NCBI GenBank assembly: GCA_027036655.1
Contig: JALWEC010000439.1
Span: 1 to 7,357, forward strand
DNA from: Melioribacteraceae bacterium
Lineage (GTDB): Bacteria > Bacteroidota > Ignavibacteria > Ignavibacteriales > Melioribacteraceae
Length of the DNA stretch: 7,357 nucleotides
Reading direction: 5' to 3'
Below, piece by piece: positions 1 through 4,909 of the stretch. The notes under the pieces were generated by a model, which saw nothing but the letters and a program-made list of their open reading frames with translations, searched no databases and was not told the DNA's origin. The stretch's first letter is position 1; every line of letters starts with the position of its first letter. The translations under genes and the position numbers were made by a program.

Positions 1-1
1 T

Positions 2-319
2 CTGCTTTCGATAATAATTTTTCTCTTTAATCTTCCTTTCGGTTACTGGCGCGCCAACGTGCGTAAATTCTCACTTCAGTGGGCGCTTGCCATTCATCTG
101 CCGATTCCGGTTGTAATTTTCATCAGGATCTATTCCAACGTAGGTTTTTCTCTGGAATCTTATATTTTCTTCGTAACCGCATTTTTTCTCGGACAGTTTG
201 CCGGTAAAAAGTTGTTTGTTTTCTTAAAAGAGAACTACAAACTGCGGCTTAGTTCCTGTCTAATTATGGATATGGCGAGGAACAAGCTCTTTTTAAGCGC
301 GGGTAAAATTAACGATTAG
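2..319 (+). CDS. Small multi-pass membrane protein, C-terminal part (5' end outside window)
   Basis: The frame is open from the first full codon at position 2 to a TAG at 317-319, giving 105 visible residues. A GTG at 59 could serve as an internal start, but the codons upstream read as a sensible hydrophobic stretch (LLSIIIFLFNLPFGYW), so I treat the gene as truncated by the window edge. Three hydrophobic segments are visible: roughly residues 1-16, 27-45 and 53-70, followed by a basic, soluble tail (KKLFVFLKENYKLRL). This suggests a small integral inner-membrane protein. I see no catalytic motif and cannot name a function. Its stop codon overlaps by 4 nt the end of the convergent minus-strand gene, so the two transcripts must overlap at their 3' ends. 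No terminator hairpin is visible at the junction. Coding status is fairly sure; function is unknown. Confidence 0.7.
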   Translation: MLSIIIFLFNLPFGYWRANVRKFSLQWALAIHLPIPVVIFIRIYSNVGFSLESYIFFVTAFFLGQFAGKKLFVFLKENYKLRLSSCLIMDMARNKLFLSAGKIND

Positions 320-627
320 TTTTTAGGTTCCCAGTCAATCCCGTCACAAGGTACGTAATGCGCTGTCGGATGCTCGTCGTATTTTAAACACAATACGGCT
401 GATGCGTCAAAATGTTTGCAACGGGAACAGAGAGTGTCGGTAAGGACGCGCTTGTTTCTTTCTTTAAACAACTGAAACTGAATAATCGCGGGATGAATAA
501 TTATCACGTAAATTGAAATAATGGCAGCCGACCACCAAAATTTATAATCGATATAATCGAAGGAAAACCAAAGCGCCAAAATCAGCAGCGCCGTCCGGAT
601 TATTCCCCAGTAAATTATCTCTCCCAT
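316..627 (-). CDS. Small two-TM protein with a C-terminal four-cysteine motif
   Basis: This 103-residue protein has two hydrophobic segments, about residues 8-24 and 33-50, so it should sit in the inner membrane. A charged linker (FKERNKR, 54-60) leads to a compact tail holding four cysteines in the pattern C67-x2-C70-x9-C80-x13-C94, with His72, His86 and His90 nearby. This spacing could bind zinc or an iron-sulfur cluster; that is inference, as I do not recognise a named family. The ATG at 627 is preceded by AGGA with a 7-nt spacer (TCAGGATTTAGAAATG). The start lies only 2 nt after the stop of the upstream M14 peptidase gene, so the two are very likely co-transcribed and translationally coupled. 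The TAA overlaps the stop of the convergent plus-strand gene. It could be an accessory or assembly factor, but the sequence shows only a membrane anchor and a likely metal site. Confidence 0.75.
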   Translation of the reverse strand: MGEIIYWGIIRTALLILALWFSFDYIDYKFWWSAAIISIYVIIIHPAIIQFQLFKERNKRVLTDTLCSRCKHFDASAVLCLKYDEHPTAHYVPCDGIDWEPKN

Positions 628-629
628 TT

Positions 630-2021
630 CTAAATCCTGATTGCGTTTATCACGGAAATATCATTGGAAATAATATTCACGAGAAAACCGTTAACGACAA
701 TATAGTCGGTTTCGCCGTTACGGTTTTTGAGATAAAAATTGGCAAAGTTGCCGGGATAAACGTCCTGACTGAAATCGCATCCGGCTCTTATAAGATTAAG
801 GGGAATTTCATTAAAATCATTTTTTTCAAAACTCAAATCGGCATGCTCCAATGTTGTAATTCCCTTTTTTACAAGGTTAAAATAATATTCTTCGGTAAAC
901 TCAATTTCACGGTTATGTTTTTCTTTTTCTCCGGGATACAACGAATAGCCGTTCATGTCGTATTCCTCGAATGCGGAATAAACCGAAAGGTCGCCGAGCG
1001 TTTCAATTTTCCCTTCGTAAACGGTTTTGTTTCGTCGCTCGTCGTAAACCGGAAAACGCTTAATGCCGATATCGACTTTATATTTATCCCTAAGGAGAAC
1101 ATTTCGTAAAATTAAATCGAGCATCATCTCGCTGTTCTTCGGAATTTGATTGTAAATTTTAACCAAACTCAAAGGATATTTCTCCGATGCAATCGCAAGA
1201 AGCGCGGCGGTAAAAGTCGTAAAATAAATTTTACGGATGAATTCTTTATTTTCGTCATCCTTCCATCTGCCCGCTTCAATTAATATTACAGCCGAATCCT
1301 TCGCTGCGAAGTTATCGCCGAAAGCCCGCGGCTCGAACGCGTCGGAGTATCTTGCGATATGCCCGGGAATAATTTCGCTCATTGCCGAAAAAGTTTTTCC
1401 GATTACGCTCATCGCCTTTTTTCGCGCGGCGGTTTTTGTTTGATAACAATCGGGCGTTGTGGCGAGGAACGAAACGGAAGTCGGTTTTCCCGAATCTTCC
1501 ACCGAGTACCAGCCGTCCTGGTCATGCAGATTAAGAGAAAAATCGGGCTGAATTTCACGGAAAATTCTGTCAAGGATTTCGGACTCGGGCGAAACCGGAT
1601 CAACGGCGTCGCGGTTAATATCAATGCCGAGAGCGTTGTAGCGGGTTTGCTTATCCGCTCCATCGGGATTCAGTATCGGAATAAACGTAAGGGTGATTTT
1701 ATCCAAAAGTTCCGCCGCAAGATTGTTTGTCTCTTTCTTTTCAATAAAGTTTAGGAAATCGAAAAAAGCCCGCGTCGCGGTTGATTCGTCTCCGTGCATC
1801 TGCGACCAGCCCAAAACTTGGAGCGCGCCTTTGCCTACCGTAACGGAATAAATTACTTTTCCGTTTACCGATTTCCCGGCGGCTTTTATTTTGATGTTTT
1901 TATTCTTTTTGTGCTTTGAAAGAAGGGGAAGAATATCCTTGTATTTAACAATCGGAGAAGGAAGCGATGTTTCCCGAATTGAATCGAACTCTTCAAAAAT
2001 ATTATGGATAGAATATTTCAT
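630..2021 (-). CDS. M14-family zinc carboxypeptidase, cytoplasmic
   Basis: The 463-residue product carries the hallmarks of the M14 metallocarboxypeptidase fold in order: the zinc motif HGDE (H76, E79; HxxE), NPDG at 118-121, DINR at 134-137 (the Asn-Arg pair that binds the substrate C-terminus in this family), LHD with the third zinc ligand H166, and ILIEAG with the probable catalytic base E249. The stretch FEPRAFGDN (229-237) is also typical of bacterial members. Family members remove C-terminal residues from peptides, or cut amino-acid or peptidoglycan-peptide conjugates; the exact substrate cannot be read here. No signal peptide or TM segment is visible, so it probably acts in the cytoplasm. 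About 190 residues beyond the catalytic domain (roughly 275-463) form an accessory region I do not recognise. The ATG at 2021 follows AGGGA with a 9-nt spacer. It is the first gene of a two-gene unit with the downstream four-cysteine membrane protein, 2 nt away. Confidence 0.88.
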   Translation of the reverse strand: MKYSIHNIFEEFDSIRETSLPSPIVKYKDILPLLSKHKKNKNIKIKAAGKSVNGKVIYSVTVGKGALQVLGWSQMHGDESTATRAFFDFLNFIEKKETNNLAAELLDKITLTFIPILNPDGADKQTRYNALGIDINRDAVDPVSPESEILDRIFREIQPDFSLNLHDQDGWYSVEDSGKPTSVSFLATTPDCYQTKTAARKKAMSVIGKTFSAMSEIIPGHIARYSDAFEPRAFGDNFAAKDSAVILIEAGRWKDDENKEFIRKIYFTTFTAALLAIASEKYPLSLVKIYNQIPKNSEMMLDLILRNVLLRDKYKVDIGIKRFPVYDERRNKTVYEGKIETLGDLSVYSAFEEYDMNGYSLYPGEKEKHNREIEFTEEYYFNLVKKGITTLEHADLSFEKNDFNEIPLNLIRAGCDFSQDVYPGNFANFYLKNRNGETDYIVVNGFLVNIISNDISVINAIRI

Positions 2022-2169
2022 TTTACAAAATCCCTAAACCGGAGACGCCGGAAAAATTATTAAATTCAGTAATTTGAAAATAAACTTAAATTGAAAATAA
2101 GATACTAAAATTTTCGGAATAAAATCACGCCCTTCTTTTTGAACCAATGCCGTTAAATTAAGAAAATAA

Positions 2170-2208
2170 CCTTTCTCATTAACCCACTTATTCATCAGTG
2201 GGAAAAGG
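2170..2208. repeat. CCCACT/AGTGGG hairpin, degenerate copy 1
   Basis: The stem CCCACT (2183-2188) pairs with AGTGGG (2197-2202) around an 8-nt loop. Outside it, CCTTT (2170-2174) can pair with AAAGG (2204-2208). The flanks (TTAAGAAAATAACCTTTCTC before it, GGAAAAACAT after it) resemble those of the better-preserved hairpin at 3855-3893, so the two are copies of one dispersed unit of about 60 bp. A third, perfect palindrome with the same TTAACCCAC arm lies at 6347-6380. Such units are REP-like palindromes in style. No REP-associated transposase gene is present in the window. Confidence 0.6.
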
Positions 2209-2225
2209 AAAAACATAATTACCGT

Positions 2226-2278
2226 AACCGGTTCACCGGTTTATGCGCCTTAGAGTTAACAAAACCGGTAAACCGGTT
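2226..2278. repeat. AACCGGTT double inverted repeat
   Basis: The 17-nt arm AACCGGTTCACCGGTTT (2226-2242) is the reverse complement of AAACCGGTAAACCGGTT (2262-2278) with one mismatch, leaving a 19-nt spacer. Each arm is itself built of two ACCGGT half-units, so the site holds four ACCGGT palindromes in symmetrical order. It could fold as a hairpin or cruciform, or be a multi-site binding target. It starts 23 nt after a CCCACT hairpin. A related AACCGTT arm pair flanks the CCCACG palindrome at 6312-6415, which suggests that the two motifs travel together. Confidence 0.65.
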
Positions 2279-2382
2279 GAGTTTCATTTCTTGTACGTAT
2301 TAACCTGCTGAAGCAATGGGTTCGTGAAAAAAGTTCTTAAGTTGATAACATCGCTCTTTGAATGGCGCCGCAAAAAATTATT

Positions 2383-2583
2383 AGAAAGCTTTGCATAACC
2401 TAATTTATATGTCATTCTGAATGGAGCGAAGCGGAATCCGCCGAGGCGGAAGAATCTCAAAACCGGTAATTATACCGAATTTAGAGATATTTCGGACGGC
2501 TTACACCTTCGCCCCCAACGAAAAGCGGTCGGGATAAACGTGGCGAACTCAATATGACAAATTTAGGTTTTGCAAAAGTCTCT
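2383..2583. mobile_element. MITE-like element, copy A (201 bp)
   Basis: Terminal inverted repeats of about 33-37 nt bound this segment. The left end (AGAAAGCTTTGCATAACC, then GTCATTCTGA) matches the reverse complement of the right end (AGAGACTTTTGCAAAACC, then GTCATATTGA) with few mismatches and a short indel. It has no coding capacity, so it would need a transposase in trans. A second copy lies at 4149-4311. The inner block 2450-2513 matches 4204-4267 at 62 of 64 positions, and 2541-2583 matches 4269-4311 at 41 of 43. Copy A carries two extra blocks: TCCGCC-GA-GGCGGA at 2437-2450 and a 27-nt block at 2514-2540. ATTAT occurs on both sides (2377-2381 and 2584-2588) and may be a 5-bp target duplication, though AT-rich flanks make this weak. 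The GTCATTCTGA...GAAGCGGAAT...AAGAATCT wording resembles a repeat seen in many bacterial genomes. Confidence 0.7.
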
Positions 2584-2691
2584 ATTATGTTATCAACGAA
2601 CTGTTTCGTCCGTCGAAATAGCGCAGACGAATAACGAACGACGATTCATTAAACCGGCATTTCAATACAGAATTATATTTGTCTTCACTGA

Positions 2692-2720
2692 TTGAAAAAT
2701 ACTCTTGTTCTGTTTATTTC
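2692..2720 (+). promoter_or_regulatory. Possible promoter of the deaminase gene
   Basis: TTGAAA (2692-2697) and TATTTC (2715-2720) are spaced 17 bp and would start transcription near 2727, about 55 nt before the start codon. An alternative is the Bacteroidota-type -7 motif TATATTTG (TAnnTTTG) at 2674-2681, which lacks a matching upstream TTTG at the usual distance. The region is AT-rich, so chance matches are likely; this is a tentative call. Confidence 0.3.
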
Positions 2721-2767
2721 GGTATTTAAAAATTCTTCATTATTTTTCAACAGTTTATAATACAAAA

Positions 2768-2774
2768 AAGGAGG
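2768..2774 (+). promoter_or_regulatory. Strong ribosome binding site that sets a TTG start
   Basis: AAGGAGG lies 7 nt before the TTG at 2782. The first in-frame ATG, at 2794, would sit 19 nt away, too far for this site. The perfect Shine-Dalgarno therefore supports TTG as the true start of the deaminase. Confidence 0.8.
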
Positions 2775-2781
2775 AAAAATC

Positions 2782-3798
2782 TTGACAGACGAAATGAAAA
2801 AATTCATTGAAGAAATTCCCAAAGCGGAGCTGCATCTGCACATTGAAGGTTCTTTCGAGCCAGAGCTTATGTTCGACATCGCCGCACGCAACGGAGTAAA
2901 AATAAAGTACGACACAGTAGAGGAATTAAAAAAAGCATACGACTTCAATAATCTGCAGGAGTTCCTCGATATTTATTACGCGGGCGCCGGCGCGCTTCAG
3001 ACGAAAAAAGATTTTTACGATTTAACATGGGCGTATCTCGAAAAAGCTCATAAGCAGAATGTAATTCATACCGAAATAATGTTCGACCCGCAAACGCACA
3101 CCGACCGCGGAATTCCTTTTGCTTATGTTATCGAAGGAATTCACGATGCGCTTGAAGACGCAAAAAATAAATATGGAATGACTTACAATTTAATCCTCAG
3201 TTTTCTTCGTCATCTTTCCGAAGAAGAAGCATTTAAGACTTTGGAAGAAGCGATGCCCTACAAATCGTGGATTAAAAGCGTCGGGCTCGATTCCTCCGAA
3301 GTGGGAAATCCCCCTTCTAAATTTAAAAACGTTTACGCCAAAGCCCGCGAGGAAGGATTTATGCTTACGGCTCACGCAGGCGAGGAAGGTCCCGCCGAAT
3401 ATGTTTGGGAAGCTCTTGACGTCCTCGACGTTGACAGAATTGACCACGGCAATCATTCCCTTGACGACGATAAACTTGTTGAACGACTTGCCAAAGAAAA
3501 CATGACATTGACGGTTTGCCCGCTGTCCAATCTGAAACTTAAAGTAGTTGAAGATTTGCACAATCACCCGCTGAAAACCATGCTGAATAAGGGCTTGCGG
3601 GCTACGGTGAACTCCGACGACCCGGCTTACTTCGGCGGTTACGTAAATGATAATTTCCTTGCCGTCGCCGACGCGCTTGATCTCACAAAAGAGGAGATAA
3701 CGACGCTGGCCCGTAATTCCGTTGAATCAAGTTTTATTGACGACGAGTTGAAGAAAAAATATTTGAATGAAATAGAAAGTTTTGTCGCTGAAAATTAA
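2782..3798 (+). CDS. Adenine deaminase (adenosine/AMP deaminase superfamily)
   Basis: The 338-residue protein is a full-length member of the adenosine deaminase family of zinc hydrolases. Zinc ligands are H18 and H20 (AELHLHIEG), H198 (TAHAGEEGP) and D279 ([11 protein letters not shown]); E201 is the catalytic acid and H222 lies in RIDHG. Family knowledge: true adenosine deaminases usually carry a GxDxxGDE motif and RIGHG, while the fungal Aah1-type and Pseudomonas-type adenine deaminases carry [13 protein letters not shown] and PAYFGGY. Here GLDSSEVG (168-175), RIDHG (219-223) and PAYFGGY (281-287) are all present, as is the [15 protein letters not shown] block (55-69). I therefore infer adenine to hypoxanthine plus ammonia (EC 3.5.4.2), a cytoplasmic purine-salvage step. 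The start is TTG at 2782, set by AAGGAGG 7 nt upstream. It is a lone gene, with no purine genes next to it and repeat-rich DNA on both sides. Automated pipelines may label it add. Confidence 0.93.
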   Translation: MTDEMKKFIEEIPKAELHLHIEGSFEPELMFDIAARNGVKIKYDTVEELKKAYDFNNLQEFLDIYYAGAGALQTKKDFYDLTWAYLEKAHKQNVIHTEIMFDPQTHTDRGIPFAYVIEGIHDALEDAKNKYGMTYNLILSFLRHLSEEEAFKTLEEAMPYKSWIKSVGLDSSEVGNPPSKFKNVYAKAREEGFMLTAHAGEEGPAEYVWEALDVLDVDRIDHGNHSLDDDKLVERLAKENMTLTVCPLSNLKLKVVEDLHNHPLKTMLNKGLRATVNSDDPAYFGGYVNDNFLAVADALDLTKEEITTLARNSVESSFIDDELKKKYLNEIESFVAEN

Positions 3799-3854
3799 AT
3801 TAGTTTTTTATTGCGTCTTCAAAGTCTAAGCTGTCAACTTAAGGAAACAAGCAT

Positions 3855-3893
3855 TCTCCTTAACCCACTGATTTATCAGTGGGTAAACGGAGA
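3855..3893. repeat. CCCACT hairpin, copy 2
   Basis: ACCCACTGAT (3863-3872) pairs perfectly with ATCAGTGGGT (3875-3884) around a 2-nt TT loop. After a short internal loop, TCTCC (3855-3859) pairs with GGAGA (3889-3893). The flanks match those of the copy at 2170-2208 over about 60 bp. It begins 57 nt after the deaminase stop and could protect or end that transcript, but no T-run follows. Confidence 0.7.
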
Positions 3894-3964
3894 TACAATA
3901 TCCCAAAATTGTCATTAATAATTTGTTCAATCAAAGATGTCAGACTATTAACAGTTTATTGTAG

Positions 3965-3996
3965 CACAGTTTGCTTAGCTAAGCGGGCAAACTGTG
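3965..3996 (+). terminator. Hairpin with T-rich tail; possible deaminase terminator or repeat
   Basis: CACAGTTTGC (3965-3974) pairs perfectly with GCAAACTGTG (3987-3996). The 12-nt loop overlaps a second perfect palindrome, GCTTAGCTAAGC (3973-3984), so two competing folds exist. TTTGTTATTT follows, which is a poor but possible terminator tail for plus-strand transcripts. It lies 166 nt past the deaminase stop. The CACAGT/ACTGTG ends recur in the hairpin at 4058-4119, so it may be a repeat rather than a dedicated terminator. Confidence 0.45.
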
Positions 3997-4026
3997 TTTG
4001 TTATTTAGTAATTTGTATTTGTTAAA

Positions 4027-4042
4027 ACAACTTGCAAGTTGT
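4027..4042. repeat. 16-bp perfect palindrome
   Basis: ACAACTTGCAAGTTGT is a perfect 16-bp palindrome. It lies 15 nt before the GC-rich hairpin at 4058-4119 and is probably part of the same repeat complex. A role as a dimeric regulator site is possible, but no promoter or gene start lies near it. Confidence 0.55.
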
Positions 4043-4057
4043 CCCCATCGGCGTTTC

Positions 4058-4119
4058 CACAGTCCGCCCCGGCGGAGACCGTTCGCAAGCTCTCTAATCT
4101 CCGCTTTAGGCGGACTGTG
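4058..4119. repeat. GC-rich compound hairpin with TCCGCC modules
   Basis: The outer stem pairs CACAGTCCGCC (4058-4068) with GGCGGACTGTG (4109-4119), 11 bp without mismatch. The inner stem pairs GGCGGAGA (4071-4078) with TCTCCGC (4098-4104), leaving a 19-nt loop. Each arm alone can also fold as a mini-hairpin: TCCGCC-CC-GGCGGA (4063-4076) and TCCGC-TTTAG-GCGGA (4100-4114). The element can therefore form one long stem or two short ones. No T-run follows on either strand. Confidence 0.65.
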
Positions 4120-4148
4120 CCACACAATTTCATTTGTAAGTTTTTCCT

Positions 4149-4311
4149 AGAAGGCTTTGCATAACTCAATAAAATGTCATTCTGAATGAAGCGAAGCGGA
4201 ATGAAGAATATCAAAACCGGTAATTATACCGAATTTAGAGATATTTCGGACGGCTTCCACCTTCGCCATGGCGAACTCAATATGACAAATTTAGGTTATG
4301 CAAAGGTCTCT
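4149..4311. mobile_element. MITE-like element, copy B (163 bp)
   Basis: The ends form inverted repeats: AGAAGGCTTTGCATAAC at the left against AGAGACCTTTGCATAAC as the reverse complement of the right, both followed by a GTCAT-TGA block. The copy lacks the two extra blocks seen in copy A at 2383-2583 and so looks like the simpler form. It has no coding capacity. I find no convincing target-site duplication. The two copies are in the same orientation, one on each side of the deaminase gene. Confidence 0.7.
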
Positions 4312-4347
4312 CTTATTTTATTTGGAAATACATTTAACTTTGAATAG

Positions 4348-4475
4348 TTGAATCCGAAAGATTCAAACATCGATAATTGAACGAGTTTATAATTATATGC
4401 GACCCCGCGGGTGTCGAATAACATAATGTAAACGAAATTCTATCAATATGTAATTCCTTCGGGATTTTGAATAAA
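4348..4475. repeat. Run of three small hairpins (dispersed repeat unit)
   Basis: Three small dyads follow each other: TTGAATC-CGAAA-GATTCAA (4348-4366), GACCCC-GCG-GGTGTC (4401-4415, one mismatch) and ATTCC-TTC-GGGAT (about 4452-4464). The spacers are AT-rich. From general familiarity, runs of this style (GAATC..GATTC, then a GACCCC..GGGGTC palindrome) occur as dispersed repeats in Bacteroidota-like genomes. With one copy here, that cannot be shown from this window. It has no gene-like features. Confidence 0.45.
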
Positions 4476-4493
4476 CTAAGTGCGGGAGTGGGG

Positions 4494-4513
4494 CAGTCCG
4501 CCCCGGCGGACTG
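4494..4513. repeat. CAGTCCGCC hairpin
   Basis: CAGTCCGCC (4494-4502) pairs with GGCGGACTG (4505-4513) around a CC loop, a perfect 9-bp GC-rich stem. The core TCCGCC-CC-GGCGGA is identical to 4063-4076, and differs only in its loop from the block in MITE-like copy A at 2437-2450. No T-run follows on either strand, so it is not a standard terminator. Confidence 0.65.
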
Positions 4514-4519
4514 TGGCTG

Positions 4520-4583
4520 AAATAATTTGGCGTTATGCTTGTTATTCGCAGGTTGCAAGCAATCTACGCCACAAAAATTATTT
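4520..4583. repeat. Three-part stem-loop
   Basis: Three nested stems line up: AAATAATTT (4520-4528) with AAATTATTT (4575-4583), GGCGT (4529-4533) with ACGCC (4566-4570), and GCTTG (4537-4541) with CAAGC (4556-4560). Small internal loops separate them and the apical loop is 14 nt. It lies about 50 nt beyond the end of the DUF2442 gene, so it would form in the 3' UTR of the acyl-CoA dehydrogenase operon and may act as an RNA stabiliser or end. Without a T-run, a dispersed repeat is equally likely. Confidence 0.55.
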
Positions 4584-4633
4584 TGGTATTCTAGCTTTTA
4601 GAGTAAAAATTTTTTCTAATGACATTTTTGGGT

Positions 4634-4909
4634 TTATTTGTCGGGATCAAGTCCCAGAGCTTTCATCTCGGATTTAAGCTTAAGCATGCCGTAAGCGGCA
4701 ACCTTGCACATTGTCGCTCCGCATTCCCAAACTATATCTTTTGTTTTCGGGTCAATTCCCACTTTCATAAATTCTGCAGGATCGTTCAGGGATTTGTATT
4801 CCTCATGCTTCAACATCTTTTTCATGTCGATAAAACCGTCAAGTCCGTCGGAGTATTTTACGTAAAGACGAAAATCTTCCGACGGCTTAACTTCAATAAT
4901 TTTTGCCAT
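4634..4909 (-). CDS. DUF2442-like small protein
   Basis: This 91-residue soluble protein opens MAKIIEVKPSEDFRLYVKYSDG, then GFIDM, DPAEFMKVGIDP and IVWECG. That order matches the DUF2442 family: small proteins with a beta-rich fold beginning with a VKPL..Y.L.V.F.DG strand pair, then a lysine-rich helix and a W-x-x-G turn. The biochemical role of the family is not settled; some members lie beside DUF4160 proteins in putative toxin-antitoxin pairs, but no DUF4160 gene is here. Its ATG overlaps by one base the TAA of the acyl-CoA dehydrogenase (TAATG), and no clear Shine-Dalgarno precedes it, so translation by reinitiation from the upstream gene is likely. The C-terminal part (about 65-91: CGATMCKVAAYGMLKLKSEMKALG) differs from the usual ending I recall, and holds two cysteines. 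Family call is fairly sure; function is unknown. Confidence 0.8.
   Translation of the reverse strand: MAKIIEVKPSEDFRLYVKYSDGLDGFIDMKKMLKHEEYKSLNDPAEFMKVGIDPKTKDIVWECGATMCKVAAYGMLKLKSEMKALGLDPDK

Larger units (their letters stand above)
2022..2781. other. Repeat-rich non-coding gap
   Basis: This 760-bp interval separates two divergently transcribed genes, the M14 peptidase (minus) and the deaminase (plus), and must hold both promoters. From left to right it contains an AT-rich leader for the peptidase with a small CCGG-N5-CCGG dyad (2039-2052), a CCCACT hairpin, an AACCGGTT double inverted repeat, a 201-bp MITE-like element, and an AT-rich leader for the deaminase. The stretches 2279-2340 and 2598-2670 show nothing I can name. 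Reading frames in the interval are short, lack good ribosome binding sites and run through the repeats, so I call no gene here. Confidence 0.7.
3799..4633. other. Repeat-rich non-coding gap between convergent genes
   Basis: This 835-bp interval lies between the 3' ends of the deaminase (plus) and the DUF2442 gene (minus), so it needs no promoter. Nearly all of it is dyad-symmetric DNA: a CCCACT hairpin, a CACAGTTTGC hairpin, a 16-bp palindrome, a 62-bp GC-rich hairpin, MITE-like copy B, three small hairpins, a CAGTCCGCC hairpin and a three-part stem-loop, each listed separately. Plain stretches are 3799-3850, 3897-3960 and 4584-4633. Short frames crossing it have no ribosome binding sites and run through repeats, so no gene is called. 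Confidence 0.7.

Noticed and set aside
59..319. GTG at 59 as the true start of the left-edge gene
   Set aside because: The frame stays open to the window edge with a membrane-like segment upstream, and no convincing Shine-Dalgarno precedes the GTG.
843..1754. Long plus-strand and other-frame ORFs across the M14 peptidase
   Set aside because: They are shadows of a gene with intact catalytic motifs on the minus strand.
2034..2216. Minus-strand 60-codon frame just upstream of the M14 peptidase
   Set aside because: It runs through the CCCACT hairpin repeat, has no ribosome binding site, and its N-terminal wording (PLMNKWVNEKG) is simply the repeat read in one frame; the copy near 3855-3893 reads similarly (PLINQWVKEN).
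2756..2761. TATAAT as -10 box of the deaminase gene
   Set aside because: It lies 6 nt before the Shine-Dalgarno, so transcription would start within the ribosome binding site, and no fitting -35 box lies 17 bp upstream.
3190..3567. 125-codon minus-strand frame inside the deaminase
   Set aside because: Antisense to a conserved gene whose zinc ligands and catalytic residues are all intact; no independent evidence for it.
4005..4558. Two minus-strand frames (4214-4005 and 4558-4334)
   Set aside because: Both cross hairpins and the MITE-like copy, lack ribosome binding sites and have low-quality composition; they are open by chance in repeat DNA.
3850..4583. CRISPR array
   Set aside because: Many dyads occur, but there are no regularly spaced identical direct repeats with unique spacers, and no cas gene.
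4634..4909. Toxin-antitoxin pair based on DUF2442
   Set aside because: No DUF4160 or other toxin-like gene is adjacent; the only partner is the acyl-CoA dehydrogenase.
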